A DNA stretch of 64,000 nucleotides from Dehalococcoidia bacterium (GCA_030610855.1 JAUWQY010000005.1:1-64000), one strand, 5' to 3'. Shown: positions 9,803-19,980, counted from the stretch's first letter. Numbers and translations: made by a program. Notes: a model not told the origin generated them from the letters alone.

Positions 9803-10078
9803 TCATAAGACACTGAGCTGGCCACGATATTCGGCTTGTTGTTCAACGGGTCTTGCATCAGCTCTCTACGGGCTACGGTCTGTGCGACTTGCCAGGCAAA
9901 CACCATGCGATGGGCTGTTCGTGGGAACACCTGAAGTCGTTATCGCTGGAACTTGATTGATGCGGCCTGAGACGGCATCGCGATATCTCCGTAATGCCAG
10001 GCGGAACTCTAGCATCTTGATACTGCAACAGTCGCTATCAACCGTTGACAGTGGTTGCGGTGGAAGAAGCCTCCCGTA

Positions 10079-10108
10079 TTAACAATTCTTTAACATTTCT
10101 GCTATAAC
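10079..10108 (+). promoter_or_regulatory. PhoP-type direct-repeat box and -10 element upstream of the two-component operon
   Basis: TTAACA-ATTCT-TTAACA (10079..10095), then TATAAC at 10103..10108. Confidence 0.6.
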
Positions 10109-10144
10109 ATTAGAGAGGCATGAAAGGCCGCCAGGAGACTAAAG

Positions 10145-10834
10145 GTGACAGAGAAAACGGTTCTCGTAGTTGATGACGATGTCAAGACCGTTGAACTGGT
10201 CAAGGTCTACTTGAACAGGGATGGCTACGGGGTTCTAACCGCTTATGATGGCGTTGAAGCACTGCGTGTCGCTCGAGAAAGCAACCCAGACCTAGTTGTT
10301 CTGGACCTTATGCTGCCAGACGTAGATGGTCTCGAGGTCTGTCGCACCCTCAGACATGAATCCGATGTGCCGATCATCATGCTTACGGCCAGGACTACCG
10401 ATCAGGACAAGCTAACGGGACTCGACTCGGGGGCAGACGATTACGTGACGAAGCCTTTTAGCCCTAAAGAACTAGCGGCCAGAGTGCGGGCAGTGCTCAG
10501 GCGTCTTCCCGGAGAGCGTGGCCCGGCACAGATTACGCATGGTGAACTCACTATGAACTTCGTGAGGCGCGAAGCGTGGCTTGCTGGCAGACTACTGGCT
10601 TTGACCGACGTCGAGTTCAAGTTACTCGGGGTTCTTGCCAGGGAGCCGGGCAGAGTATTTAGCCGGGGAGACCTCATCGAAAAGGCTTTGGGCTACGATT
10701 TTGCGGGTTTCGACCGCACCATCGATGTACACATACTCAACCTGCGGCGTAAGATTGAGCAGGCTCCCAACCGTCCCAGGTACATAAAGACCGTATATGG
10801 AGCGGGCTACAAATTCGTCGGAGATGAGCAGTGA
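10145..10834 (+). CDS. OmpR/PhoB-family response regulator
   Basis: Receiver motifs [29 protein letters not shown]-terminal winged helix [28 protein letters not shown]. Confidence 0.95.
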   Translation: MTEKTVLVVDDDVKTVELVKVYLNRDGYGVLTAYDGVEALRVARESNPDLVVLDLMLPDVDGLEVCRTLRHESDVPIIMLTARTTDQDKLTGLDSGADDYVTKPFSPKELAARVRAVLRRLPGERGPAQITHGELTMNFVRREAWLAGRLLALTDVEFKLLGVLAREPGRVFSRGDLIEKALGYDFAGFDRTIDVHILNLRRKIEQAPNRPRYIKTVYGAGYKFVGDEQ

Positions 10835-12195
10835 TACATAGGCTGTGGTTTCGTCTCCTGATAGCATTCGCCCTGGTAATTGCGGTGACCATCGGCACCG
10901 TATATCTCTTCGTCAGCCGGAGCATGGGTGCTGAGATTGAACGCTATGAGGAAATAAGGGAGCGATTCCACATTGTCGAAACCCAAGCGATGCTGTCCGC
11001 TCACTATATGACGCGCGGAAGCTGGGAGGGCGTTCAGTACGTAGTAGGGAATAGATCGGTTGTCTCGGGAACACGTATCATACTGACTGACTTCTTTCGG
11101 GTGGTCATAGCTGATTCGAAGGAGGAACTTGTCGTAGGGGAGACGTATCAGCCTGAGCCACCAGACCGTCCTACCGGTAGTCCTTTCCCGGTATTCTCCG
11201 AAGACTGGGAAGAGGTTATGGTGAGACTCTACATCGGCCCCGAGCCGTCGGCGGGCGAAGAAGCTACTTCACCACAAACACTGAGAGAGGCAATAAACCG
11301 CTTCCTCCTCTGGGGAGGCCTGCTGGCAGCTGCCATCGCTTTGGTGTTGACCTTTGTCCTGTCGCGCAGAATGTCCTCACCGATCGGTGCACTTGCAGCA
11401 ACTGCCAGGCGATTGGGACGGGGTGACCTGTCACAGAGGGTGCAACTCAGGGACAGAGGCGAAGTGAGGGAACTCGCTCAGGCGTTTAACTCTATGGCGG
11501 TGGATCTGGAACGGCTTGAGCAGCTGAGACGCAACCTGGTTGCCGATGTTGCCCACGAATTGAGAACCCCTCTTTCCAATATTCAAGGGTACGTGGAGGC
11601 GATTCGCGACGGAGTGATGAAGCCGGACGGCGCTACCCTCGACTCACTCAATGAAGAGGCGGCTCTGCTTTCGCGACTGGTTGATGAGCTCCAGGAGCTG
11701 AGTCTCGCCGAGGCCGGTGAACTGAAGCTGGTTTATCAGGAGGAAGATGTCACCGAGTTAATCAGGCGAGCAGCGGTTTCCTGGCAGCCCCAGGTAGTAG
11801 CAAAAGGGATGTCTCTGTCGGTCGACCTGCCCGATAAGCTGCCGTCGGTTAACATCGACTGGCAACGGATAAATCAGGTGCTGCATAACCTGCTGGAGAA
11901 TGCTGTGGCTCACACCGGCAAAGGAGGCATCATCACCGTGGCTGCTGCAGAACGAGGCGCCTGGGTGGAGATTAGCGTATCGGATACTGGCGAAGGCATT
12001 CCTGCTCAGGATCTCCCCAATATCTTTGAACGTTTCTACAGAGTTGACAGATCCCGTGCCAGGGCTACTGGAGGTAGTGGTCTGGGGCTTACTATCACCA
12101 AGCGTCTGGTGGAAGCTCATGGCGGGAAGATCGAGGCCCAGAGCAAGCTAGGAAAGGGTAGTCGTTTTTCATTCACTATCCCTATTTTGTCGTGA
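10831..12195 (+). CDS. Sensor histidine kinase (TM-HAMP-HisKA-HATPase)
   Basis: H-box [23 protein letters not shown]-box [24 protein letters not shown]; overlaps the response regulator by 4 nt. Confidence 0.95.
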   Translation: MIHRLWFRLLIAFALVIAVTIGTVYLFVSRSMGAEIERYEEIRERFHIVETQAMLSAHYMTRGSWEGVQYVVGNRSVVSGTRIILTDFFRVVIADSKEELVVGETYQPEPPDRPTGSPFPVFSEDWEEVMVRLYIGPEPSAGEEATSPQTLREAINRFLLWGGLLAAAIALVLTFVLSRRMSSPIGALAATARRLGRGDLSQRVQLRDRGEVRELAQAFNSMAVDLERLEQLRRNLVADVAHELRTPLSNIQGYVEAIRDGVMKPDGATLDSLNEEAALLSRLVDELQELSLAEAGELKLVYQEEDVTELIRRAAVSWQPQVVAKGMSLSVDLPDKLPSVNIDWQRINQVLHNLLENAVAHTGKGGIITVAAAERGAWVEISVSDTGEGIPAQDLPNIFERFYRVDRSRARATGGSGLGLTITKRLVEAHGGKIEAQSKLGKGSRFSFTIPILS

Positions 12196-12257
12196 TTTAT
12201 GGCAACCGTTACCGAGAAGACGTTGGCACCTCCCTTCTGTCATTGCGAGGAGCCACG

Positions 12258-12380
12258 ATGAACCGGAGCGTAGAAAGGACTATGGACATGAATATGAAAC
12301 TGCTCATTGGTCTATTAGCTTTGGGTGTGACAATGCTAGTAGTGGGCCTCGTGATAGTGTTCGTAGGTTTGCCTTCTTAG
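12258..12380 (+). CDS. Small hydrophobic protein, 40 aa
   Basis: MNRSVERTMDMNMKLLIGLLALGVTMLVVGLVIVFVGLPS; GAGGAG SD-like sequence upstream; follows the histidine kinase. Confidence 0.45.
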   Translation: MNRSVERTMDMNMKLLIGLLALGVTMLVVGLVIVFVGLPS

Positions 12381-12394
12381 GAGTAGGGATAATC

Positions 12395-12801
12395 TCTCCC
12401 GGGGTTGATATCTCGGGAGCCAGCGCCAAAGCTGGGGGCAAGGTTTTGCTGAGTGGCACTATCGGTGACTGCTCTCAACGAAGTCGCCCCCAAATCCGAG
12501 GTGGCATCGTGGCAGAAGAGGTTGAGATAGCCGCGAAAGAAGAGGTTAAGGCTGCCTGCGAGCTCCCCCGGGTCTCGATCCTGTTTATGGGGCAGATGAA
12601 CGGCTGTTGGTAGCTGTAGTTGACTCCGGCAATGCCGGCAGGATTCTTGCCCGGATGAGAGGAAACAACTATGGCAGAGACGCTGCCGTTACTGGCGAGG
12701 CGATCAAGGAATACCGAGGGAAGGTGATAATGAGAACAAAGCTTGGCTCCTCCCGGACCGTTGATATGTTAACCGGAGAATTGCTGCCAAGAATATGCTG
12801 A
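12395..12801 (+). pseudogene. hypE: Relic of hydrogenase maturation factor HypE
   Basis: Broken frames read ..ISGASAKAGGKVLLSGTIGD.. , ..EVEIAAKEEVKAACE.. and VAVVDSGNAGRILARMRGNNYGRDAAVTGEA..GKVIMRTKLGSSRTVDMLTGELLPRIC*, the order and C-terminus expected of HypE. Confidence 0.8.
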
Positions 12802-12834
12802 ACGACTTCTTGGCCTGACCTTTGCATTTCTGAT

Positions 12835-14691
12835 TCAGCCGGGGGTTGGTTGTGGTGCTAGGCCCTCAAATATTTTATGGAGTTCAGGTTCATCCAGAGT
12901 TTCATGAGCCATAAGTTCTTCAGCCAGCTGTTTTAGCTTCTCTTTGTTCGCGGTCAGGATCTTCTTGGTGGTACTGTAGGCCCGCTGGATAATAGCGTGT
13001 ACCTCTCCATCAATTGCGTCGGCTATCTTGTCACCATAGTCCTTGTGTTCGCTGATCTCGCGGCCGAGGAAGACGAGTTCCTGCTTCTGACCGAATGTCC
13101 GCGGCCCCAGTTTCTCACTCATGCCATACTCGACGACCATCTTCCTGGCCAGCTTTGTTGCTTGCTGCAGGTCATCATGGGCGCCGGTAGTCATTTCTCC
13201 GAAGATGATTTCCTCGGCAACTCGTCCGCCCAGGCTCACTGCCAATCTATCGTCAAACTGAGACTTAGTCCATAGATAACGGTCTTCAGATGGCAGGAAG
13301 CGCGTCCAGCCACCCATCATGCCCCGGGCGACAACGGAAACTTTGTGGACGGGGTCAGCATTGGGCAAGATCCTGGCCGTCAAGGCATGCCCGCTTTCGT
13401 GGTAGGCAATCATCTCCTTCTCCCTGGAGCTTATGACACGGCTCTTCCTTTCTGGGCCCGCCATAGTACGGTCGGCAGCATCCTCAAGCTCCTTTAGTGT
13501 TATATCCTTACGGTTGCGCCGGGCAGCGAGGATCGCTGCTTCATTGATCAGATTGGCCAGGTCGGCTCCGCTGAATCCCGGTGTTCCCTTAGCCACAGTC
13601 CCGAGGTTAGCTTCCCTGGCCAGGGGCTTGCCCTTGGCATGTACCTCCAGAATCGCCTTGCGGCCTCTTATGTCGGGCAGGTCGATGACAATATGCCGGT
13701 CAAAGCGGCCGGGACGAAGTAGGGCGGGGTCGAGGATATCGGGGCGATTGGTGGCAGCCATGACAATGATGTTAGTACTCGTATCGAAGCCGTCCATCTC
13801 GGCCAGAATCTGGTTCAGTGTCTGTTCCCTTTCGTCGTGTCCTCCACCTAAGCCAGCGCCGCGGTGCCGGCCTACGGCATCGATTTCATCAATGAATATC
13901 AGGCACGGCGCATTACGCTTGGCTTGTTCAAACAGATCTCTGACCCTGGCGGCACCAACGCCCACAAACATCTCGACAAATTCGCTTCCGCTGATAGAAA
14001 AGAAGGGTACCTTGGCCTCTCCGGCTATGGCTTTGGCTAACAGAGTCTTACCCGTTCCCGGCGGCCCTACCAGGAGCACTCCCCGCGGAATGCGTCCCCC
14101 CAGTGCCTGGAATTTCTGAGGAGACCCGAGGAATTCCACTACTTCCTGGACTTCCTCTTTGGCCTCGTCGGCTCCGGCAACATCGGCGAACGTTACATCG
14201 GGTCTGTTGTCGAGACGTAATCGTGCGCGGCTTTTGCTGAACTTAAAAGCTTGTGTGCCGGCGCCCCGGGCGGCACGGAAGAACAGGAAGTAAAACAAGG
14301 CCCCGAGCAGCAACATGGGAAGGATGACCTGCAGGGCAATCACCCCCCAATTAACACCGCCGGCTTTGACGTCGATTTCTACTCCTTCTGGTCCCAGGAT
14401 TACCCCTTCATCTTCCAGGTAAGTGCGCAGTTCGGCGGTGCTACCTACAAACGCTGCTGTGAATTTGGCCTCTGTACCCTGCAAGCCAATAAGAGTATCA
14501 CCGTCCTGCCTGATAACGTCGATTTGCCGCACTAACTCTTCACCTACCAATGCAGGCTTAGCTTTGTCAATAAACTCAGCCAGCGTTATTGGCTCAGGCC
14601 TCTCACGTGGCACAAAAGCAAATACGAGAGCCACTATCGCTACTAGAAGCAACATATAGAAGAATCCGCTGCGCCACCATTTTGCTTGCAT
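12835..14691 (-). CDS. ftsH: ATP-dependent zinc metalloprotease FtsH
   Basis: 618 aa; [24 protein letters not shown] zinc motif, SRH region. Confidence 0.97.
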   Translation of the reverse strand: MQAKWWRSGFFYMLLLVAIVALVFAFVPRERPEPITLAEFIDKAKPALVGEELVRQIDVIRQDGDTLIGLQGTEAKFTAAFVGSTAELRTYLEDEGVILGPEGVEIDVKAGGVNWGVIALQVILPMLLLGALFYFLFFRAARGAGTQAFKFSKSRARLRLDNRPDVTFADVAGADEAKEEVQEVVEFLGSPQKFQALGGRIPRGVLLVGPPGTGKTLLAKAIAGEAKVPFFSISGSEFVEMFVGVGAARVRDLFEQAKRNAPCLIFIDEIDAVGRHRGAGLGGGHDEREQTLNQILAEMDGFDTSTNIIVMAATNRPDILDPALLRPGRFDRHIVIDLPDIRGRKAILEVHAKGKPLAREANLGTVAKGTPGFSGADLANLINEAAILAARRNRKDITLKELEDAADRTMAGPERKSRVISSREKEMIAYHESGHALTARILPNADPVHKVSVVARGMMGGWTRFLPSEDRYLWTKSQFDDRLAVSLGGRVAEEIIFGEMTTGAHDDLQQATKLARKMVVEYGMSEKLGPRTFGQKQELVFLGREISEHKDYGDKIADAIDGEVHAIIQRAYSTTKKILTANKEKLKQLAEELMAHETLDEPELHKIFEGLAPQPTPG

Positions 14692-14888
14692 CTATCTAAC
14701 CTCGTTCAGTATTATAGCAGGTATATTGTAGATTGAAAAATGCCACGGTTAACGCGGATGGCGGAGCGGCGTTGAAGCCGAGTGCAGGCGCTTTGTAACG
14801 GTGCATTGGAGTTAGAACCTGCGTGACATGACCCGCCTGGTCAGCTTCTCTCATAAGTGGTATAATACAGAAGGAGGTTACTGGCTTT

Positions 14889-15233
14889 CTGGAAGCAGAG
14901 GAAATAGCCCGTCTGGCCACCGAACTTGCTTCTGAGAAGCAAGCAAGGGATATTGCCATGCTTGACGTTAGAACCCTGTGTTCTTTCGCCGATTACTTTG
15001 TCGTCTGCACCGGGGATAACAAGCGGCATATTGAGGCTATCTGGCAGGATATAGGTGGAATATTGAAGAGTAAAGGAGTTGTGCCTCATCATAATGAGGG
15101 AACCCCTGACTCGGGTTGGATGCTGACCGATTTCGGTTCGGTCATCGTGCATATATTCGCCCCGCTGGAGCGGGACTATTATCAACTGGATAGACTATGG
15201 GACAAGGCGATCCCGGTCGTGCGAATTCAATAG
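14889..15233 (+). CDS. rsfS: Ribosomal silencing factor RsfS
   Basis: LDVRTLCSFADYFVVCTGDNKRHIEAIW..GWMLTDFGSVIVHIF. The frame extends upstream (EAEEIARLATELASEKQARDIAMLDVR) to a CTG at 14889, after GGAGG at 14873..14877. Confidence 0.85.
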   Translation: MEAEEIARLATELASEKQARDIAMLDVRTLCSFADYFVVCTGDNKRHIEAIWQDIGGILKSKGVVPHHNEGTPDSGWMLTDFGSVIVHIFAPLERDYYQLDRLWDKAIPVVRIQ

Positions 15234-15235
15234 AT

Positions 15236-15673
15236 TCAAGTGTCGAGATCCCGGTCATAGCTGAGAATCTCCTCTGCTGAGAAGAACAGGTCTATTTCTC
15301 CCGAGGCATTGTCCAGCGAATCAGAGCCATGCACTAAGTTATGTCCGATATCGATGCCGAAATCGCCTCTGATAGTGCCGCTGGAGGCTTTGGCAGGGTC
15401 AGTTGCCCCCATCACCTGTCGTATTACTTCCACGGCGTTCTTGCCCTGGAAGACGATGGCGATAACCGGGCCCGAGGTAATGAAATCTACCAGATCGTTA
15501 AAGAAGGCCTTACCTGTATGAACAGCATAATGCCGCTGGGCCAAAGCTCCGTCCATGCGCAACATCTTCATAGCCACGATCTTCAGCCCCTTCTTTTCCA
15601 GGCGGGAGATGATTTCCCCGGCTAGGCCCCGTTGTACGGCATCAGGTTTGATAAGTACTAAGCTCTTCTCCAT
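15236..15673 (-). CDS. ndk: Nucleoside diphosphate kinase
   Basis: EKSLVLIKPDAVQRGLAGEIISRLEKKG and active-site NLVHGSDSLDNASGEI. Confidence 0.96.
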   Translation of the reverse strand: MEKSLVLIKPDAVQRGLAGEIISRLEKKGLKIVAMKMLRMDGALAQRHYAVHTGKAFFNDLVDFITSGPVIAIVFQGKNAVEVIRQVMGATDPAKASSGTIRGDFGIDIGHNLVHGSDSLDNASGEIDLFFSAEEILSYDRDLDT

Positions 15674-15690
15674 CTTCTACTGGCTCCTTT

Positions 15691-16752
15691 CTAAATCCTT
15701 GTGAGCAGGGTGATCAGATCCACGTTTTCTAAGGAATCAACCACTTTGTCAGCTTCCTCGAGTTCTTGTCGGGGGTGTGTACTGGCTACGGCCAGGCATT
15801 TCATCCCCGCGGTTTTGGCTGCTTTGATTCCCAGAGGAGAATCTTCGATCACCAGGCAATCGTCAGGTGCCACTTCTAGCTTCCCTGCGGCTAGCAGATA
15901 TGCCTGGGGACTGGGTTTGCTTTCGGATACTTCTTGACCGAAGACGATACAGTCGAAAACTCCTTCCAGATCAAGCTCGCCAATGACCAGGTCGATATTC
16001 TCCATCGGCGCTGAAGAGACGAGGCCTAGCCTGAAATTGCCCTTCTTAATGGAGTTCAGCAGCCTTACTGCCCCGGGAAAAGCCTTCACGTTTCCTCTTG
16101 CCCTCCGTTGAAAGCTCTCTTCTTTCTCCCGTGCCATGATTCTGGTATCCCTGGCAAGGAGTTTCCTGTCCATGACGCTACTGATTATGAAGTCGTTTCG
16201 GGCGCCAAAGAGCTGGGCAAAACCTTCCTTGGTGAACGTTACCCCCCTTCTAGCGAAGGTGTCCTGCCATGCAGCAAAGTGGAAAGGACCGGAATCGACA
16301 ATAACGCCATCCATATCCCAGAGGACGGCCCTTCTTGACTGTCTCCAGACGTAGAATAAGAAATCGCCTTCGGCTATGACTGAATCGTCCTGGAGAGTAA
16401 GCACTCCTCGGGCCTCCACCAGCCTCTTTGTCAGTTTGGTGACCCAGGCAGAAGCTCGAAGAGGCTCACTGACGGGTGCTACCTTTCTGAATCTTACTTC
16501 GCTCTTGGCGGTGACGCCGAACTCGATTCCATGGCAGAGCATGGCGTAAGAAGCTAGTTCATCGAGGAGGGTGTAGAGGATGCCGCCATGGATCGCATCG
16601 TTCCAGCCTTGATGAAACTGCCCGGGGGTAAAGTGCGCGGTGACCTTTTCTCCGTCATGAACAGGTTTTAACTTCAGCCCAATGGCGTTCTCCTGGCCAC
16701 AGGCAAAACAGAACCTTGTTGTGTACTCAAGATCTAGTCTTGGGATTTCCAT
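15691..16752 (-). CDS. Fusion protein: hotdog thioesterase + HAD (beta-phosphoglucomutase-like) hydrolase
   Basis: N-terminus CFACGQENAIGLKL..HGGILYTLLDELA (hotdog); C-terminus AVLWDMDGVIVDSGPFHFAAW..CLVIEDSPLGIKAAKTAGM (HAD); one uninterrupted frame. Confidence 0.88.
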   Translation of the reverse strand: MEIPRLDLEYTTRFCFACGQENAIGLKLKPVHDGEKVTAHFTPGQFHQGWNDAIHGGILYTLLDELASYAMLCHGIEFGVTAKSEVRFRKVAPVSEPLRASAWVTKLTKRLVEARGVLTLQDDSVIAEGDFLFYVWRQSRRAVLWDMDGVIVDSGPFHFAAWQDTFARRGVTFTKEGFAQLFGARNDFIISSVMDRKLLARDTRIMAREKEESFQRRARGNVKAFPGAVRLLNSIKKGNFRLGLVSSAPMENIDLVIGELDLEGVFDCIVFGQEVSESKPSPQAYLLAAGKLEVAPDDCLVIEDSPLGIKAAKTAGMKCLAVASTHPRQELEEADKVVDSLENVDLITLLTRI

Positions 16753-17471
16753 TTTCTGGTCTCCCTTGCTTCACTTGGAGTGACAAAGGGAGGTGGCTTA
16801 GCTCTGGGCTTGGTTATGTGAGGAGAGCGAAGGTATAGAGGTTGCAGGGTAACCGGGTCATCGCGTTCTCCCCTGCACAGTTTCTGCCAACCTAACATAG
16901 CCAAAGCGCTGCCTCGGAATGGGCTGTCACTTCGGGAAATTATAGCTTGCTTGCCGAGATTTTGCTCAATATCGCTTACTATGTCAGCAGGGAGTTCGCC
17001 GCAAAAAAGCGTCTTCTGCCTGGTCCGATGGCATAGAGCTCTCACTGTGGTTAGATTTGCCTCTTCCAGGCATTGCCATTCATCATCTCTTTGCCGGTAA
17101 AGGGCTGTCGCTATCTCCTCGCGACCAGCCTTGTGAACCGGGCGCAGAGGAAAGCCGGTGAAGCCAAAGGGATAGGCTTCAACTTCCAGTGTGCTTACAC
17201 CAAGCAAGGGAATACTTAAGGTGTAAGCAAACCCTTTGGCAACGCTTACGCCTGCTCGAAGCCCATTAAAACTCCCTGGCCCCCTAGCTACAATGATTGC
17301 TTCTATAGATCGAAGCTCGACCTTCGCTTGCTGTAACAGGCAGATCAAATTCGGTAGCAGTTCCGTTGTGTGGTTCTGCGCTGTCCGCCAGCCTAGCGAG
17401 ACCAATGCCTCACCCCTATGAGACAAGGCGACACTGGCTGTACCAGATGAAGTATCTATAGCTAGTTCCAT
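16734..17471 (-). CDS. tsaB: tRNA threonylcarbamoyladenosine biosynthesis protein TsaB
   Basis: MELAIDTSSGTASVAL..HTTELLPNL..IIVARGPGSFNGLRAGVSVAKGFAY. Confidence 0.93.
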   Translation of the reverse strand: MELAIDTSSGTASVALSHRGEALVSLGWRTAQNHTTELLPNLICLLQQAKVELRSIEAIIVARGPGSFNGLRAGVSVAKGFAYTLSIPLLGVSTLEVEAYPFGFTGFPLRPVHKAGREEIATALYRQRDDEWQCLEEANLTTVRALCHRTRQKTLFCGELPADIVSDIEQNLGKQAIISRSDSPFRGSALAMLGWQKLCRGERDDPVTLQPLYLRSPHITKPRAKPPPFVTPSEARETRKWKSQD

Positions 17472-17651
17472 AGCAAGAAACTAAATTCTAACCTCCAGAC
17501 GAATCCCTTGGAATAGGGAAACGGTGAGAAGAAAAAGGCAAGAGGCAAGGACGCAAGGCGATGTGTCACCGCTTTCAGGTCTTCCATTCTGAGTTGTCAT
17601 TTCGGTTTTGACCTCTGGTCTCGAAGTTCTGTATGGTTCACCGTTTCATAT

Positions 17652-18137
17652 CTAATGCCAGAGTTCCCCTTTCATTGTGAGTTGTTTGGTCAGTTCCCGG
17701 TAGCGCTCGCCCCGTGGTTTCAGATGAATAGAGCGTTCTGTCTCAGAAGTCGAGATGTAGTGCAGGGAGATAAGCAAACTCTCTTGGGGCACTATCTCCG
17801 GCCCTTTCTCTGCCCATTCAACGACGCAGACTCCCTTGCCGTAGAAATACTCCTCCAGTCCCAGGTCAGCGATTTCCTCAATACGATCGAGGCGATAGAG
17901 GTCGATATGGTATAGGGGAAGCCTGCCGTGATACTCTCTAAGGAGGACGAAAGAGGGACTGAAGGCATATTCCTTTATAGCCAGTCCATGAGCGATGCCC
18001 TGGACGAGGCAAGTCTTCCCCGTTCCCAACTCGCCTACGAGAAGGAAAACATCGCCTTTCTGGGCCAGTTCCCCGAGGTAGCTTCCCAGAAGCTGAGTCT
18101 GTTCAGGGCTATGGGAATCCAGTCTTAAGGACTCCAT
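17652..18137 (-). CDS. tsaE: tRNA threonylcarbamoyladenosine biosynthesis ATPase TsaE
   Basis: Walker A VGELGTGKTCLVQGIAHGL; SPSFVLLREYHGRLPLYHIDLYRL. Confidence 0.93.
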   Translation of the reverse strand: MESLRLDSHSPEQTQLLGSYLGELAQKGDVFLLVGELGTGKTCLVQGIAHGLAIKEYAFSPSFVLLREYHGRLPLYHIDLYRLDRIEEIADLGLEEYFYGKGVCVVEWAEKGPEIVPQESLLISLHYISTSETERSIHLKPRGERYRELTKQLTMKGELWH

Positions 18138-19137
18138 TCTTGAAGTGCTCCCAGCCCCCTTTTCGGTACGGGATAACGTCTCCCTTGCTATCCACTACAG
18201 TCACTCGTGTTGCCAGCTTCTCTTCCGTTATGTCACCGATTACGGTCACGGGGCAATCCAGGGCTAGCCTGACCCGGGCGATAGCGGCCTCATCAGCAGT
18301 GAAAAGAAGCTGGTAATCCTCTCCACCACACAAAGCCAGCTCCTTATAGTTAGGGAAATTCGCCCTGACCACATGGTGCACCGGCACTTGTTCCATCCTT
18401 ATCTTAGCATTCACCTTGCTCAGTTCGCATATATGGTCAAGGTCAGCGACAAGCCCGTCGCTTACGTCTACGGCCGTTTTGACTCCTTCTTGGATCAGGA
18501 TTTGCCCTTCTCTCACCTTTGGCATGGGCTTCAGATGAGCTTGTCTCAGGATACAGCCTGTTTCACGATCTGAGACGGACCTGCCGCGGAGCATCTCCAG
18601 GCCGGCTGCCGATGATCCCAAATACCCTGTGACAGCTATTCGCTCGCCGGGAGAAGCTGTTGACCTCTTGAGTATCATCTTACCTTTGGAGCAGCCTATG
18701 ACCATTACGGTGATAACTACATTGGGCGCGGTAGCTACATTGCCTCCGATTATAGCCACTCCGAATTCCCTGGCCAGTTGTGCCATGGCGTTAGAGAACT
18801 CGGAGATGTCTTCTGTCTCGAGTTCACCCGGCAGTGCCAGAGAAAGCAAGGCGTACTTGGGAATGCCGCCCATGGCCGCTATATCGCTTAGATTCACTGC
18901 CAGTGCTTTCCAGCCCAATTCCTTCCAGCCAATGGTGCGCAGATCAAAGTGTATATCCTGGACCAGAGTATCTGTAGTAGCTAACTGGATGCTATCGTCG
19001 CTCTGCCAGGCAGCGGCGTCGTCACCAATGCCCACCAGGACATCTCGCCACGGAGCGTGTTCAGGAATTTCGTATCTGGCGATGCTGGTGTGTATAAGCC
19101 TGATGAGGCCGAATTCTCCTAACTCAGATACCTTCAT
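18109..19137 (-). CDS. thiL: Thiamine-monophosphate kinase
   Basis: MKVSELGEFGLIRLI start and GIGDDAAAW; the track start at 19146 lies within a TATAAT, so the start is reassigned to 19137. Confidence 0.93.
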   Translation of the reverse strand: MKVSELGEFGLIRLIHTSIARYEIPEHAPWRDVLVGIGDDAAAWQSDDSIQLATTDTLVQDIHFDLRTIGWKELGWKALAVNLSDIAAMGGIPKYALLSLALPGELETEDISEFSNAMAQLAREFGVAIIGGNVATAPNVVITVMVIGCSKGKMILKRSTASPGERIAVTGYLGSSAAGLEMLRGRSVSDRETGCILRQAHLKPMPKVREGQILIQEGVKTAVDVSDGLVADLDHICELSKVNAKIRMEQVPVHHVVRANFPNYKELALCGGEDYQLLFTADEAAIARVRLALDCPVTVIGDITEEKLATRVTVVDSKGDVIPYRKGGWEHFKNGVLKTGFP

Positions 19138-19144
19138 CGGTGGC

Positions 19145-19150
19145 ATTATA
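19145..19150 (-). promoter_or_regulatory. Extended -10 (TGTTATAAT) of thiL
   Basis: Minus strand TG-T-TATAAT, 7 nt before the preferred ATG. Confidence 0.6.
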
Positions 19151-19286
19151 ACATTAGCTTCATTCGATATTCTAGCTTGGAGGCATTACTGGCACTCAAA
19201 GCATAGATAGCGTAGGTAATGTAACATTCTGGGTGCATGGGGTTGAAAATCAGAAAACTCGCTTGTTGCCCTTTTTCTGCCTGTGA

Positions 19287-19292
19287 TATAAT
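19287..19292 (+). promoter_or_regulatory. Extended -10 (TGATATAAT) of the rpsF operon
   Basis: TG-A-TATAAT, 9 nt before the rpsF ATG. Confidence 0.65.
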
Positions 19293-19301
19293 GACTGAAT
19301 T

Positions 19302-19589
19302 ATGCGTGATTATGAGTTGGTAGCTATAGTTAGCCCCGAGCTTGATGGGGAGGGAGTGTCGGGAATCATAGAGAGGGTGACTCAGTCCATTAGTAGCCGT
19401 GGGGGAGAAGTGGAAGAGATAAAGAAATGGGCGAGAAGAAAGCTGGCCTACCCTATAAGGGAGTTCATGGAGGCTGATTATATTCTGGCTCGCTTCAAGT
19501 TAATGCCAAAGCCGGTTAAGGAACTGGAGGCAGAAATGAGTGCTTCGGGGGATATTCTGCGATATCTTGTGATAAAGCTCGGTGATTGA
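19302..19589 (+). CDS. rpsF: 30S ribosomal protein bS6
   Basis: MRDYELVAIVSPELDGEG..KWARRKLAYPIREFMEADYILARF. Confidence 0.96.
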   Translation: MRDYELVAIVSPELDGEGVSGIIERVTQSISSRGGEVEEIKKWARRKLAYPIREFMEADYILARFKLMPKPVKELEAEMSASGDILRYLVIKLGD

Positions 19590-19980
19590 CATGGCAAGCT
19601 TGAACAAAATGACGCTCATTGGCAACGTAGGCAGTGATCCGGAAATGAGGTACACGCCGAACGGAAAGGCAGTTACATCTTTTAGCCTGGCTACTAACCG
19701 TCGTTACACTACTGCCGCTGGAGAGACCAAAGAAGAAACGGACTGGTTCAGGGTTAGCGTTTGGGGCAAGCAGGCCGAGCAATGCAATCAGTTCTTGAGC
19801 AAGGGGAGGCAAGTCTACGTTGAAGGGAGGTTGCACGCCCGCAGTTGGGAAGGGCAGGACGGACAGATGCGTACCAGCCTTGAGGTGACTGCAGATCGCG
19901 TGCTTTTCCTTGGCAAGCGACCACCAGCTGCCCTTTCTGAAGAAGGGGAGCTTGAACCTGAAGATTTACCATTTGACTAG
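19582..19980 (+). CDS. ssb: Single-stranded DNA-binding protein
   Basis: NKMTLIGNVGSDPEMRYTPNGKAVTSFSLATNR; acidic C-terminal tail EDLPFD. Confidence 0.96.
   Translation: MIDMASLNKMTLIGNVGSDPEMRYTPNGKAVTSFSLATNRRYTTAAGETKEETDWFRVSVWGKQAEQCNQFLSKGRQVYVEGRLHARSWEGQDGQMRTSLEVTADRVLFLGKRPPAALSEEGELEPEDLPFD

Noticed and set aside
13433-14119. 228-aa plus-strand ORF antisense to ftsH
   Set aside because: Ser/Arg-rich antisense shadow of a strongly conserved gene; no recognisable motif or RBS.
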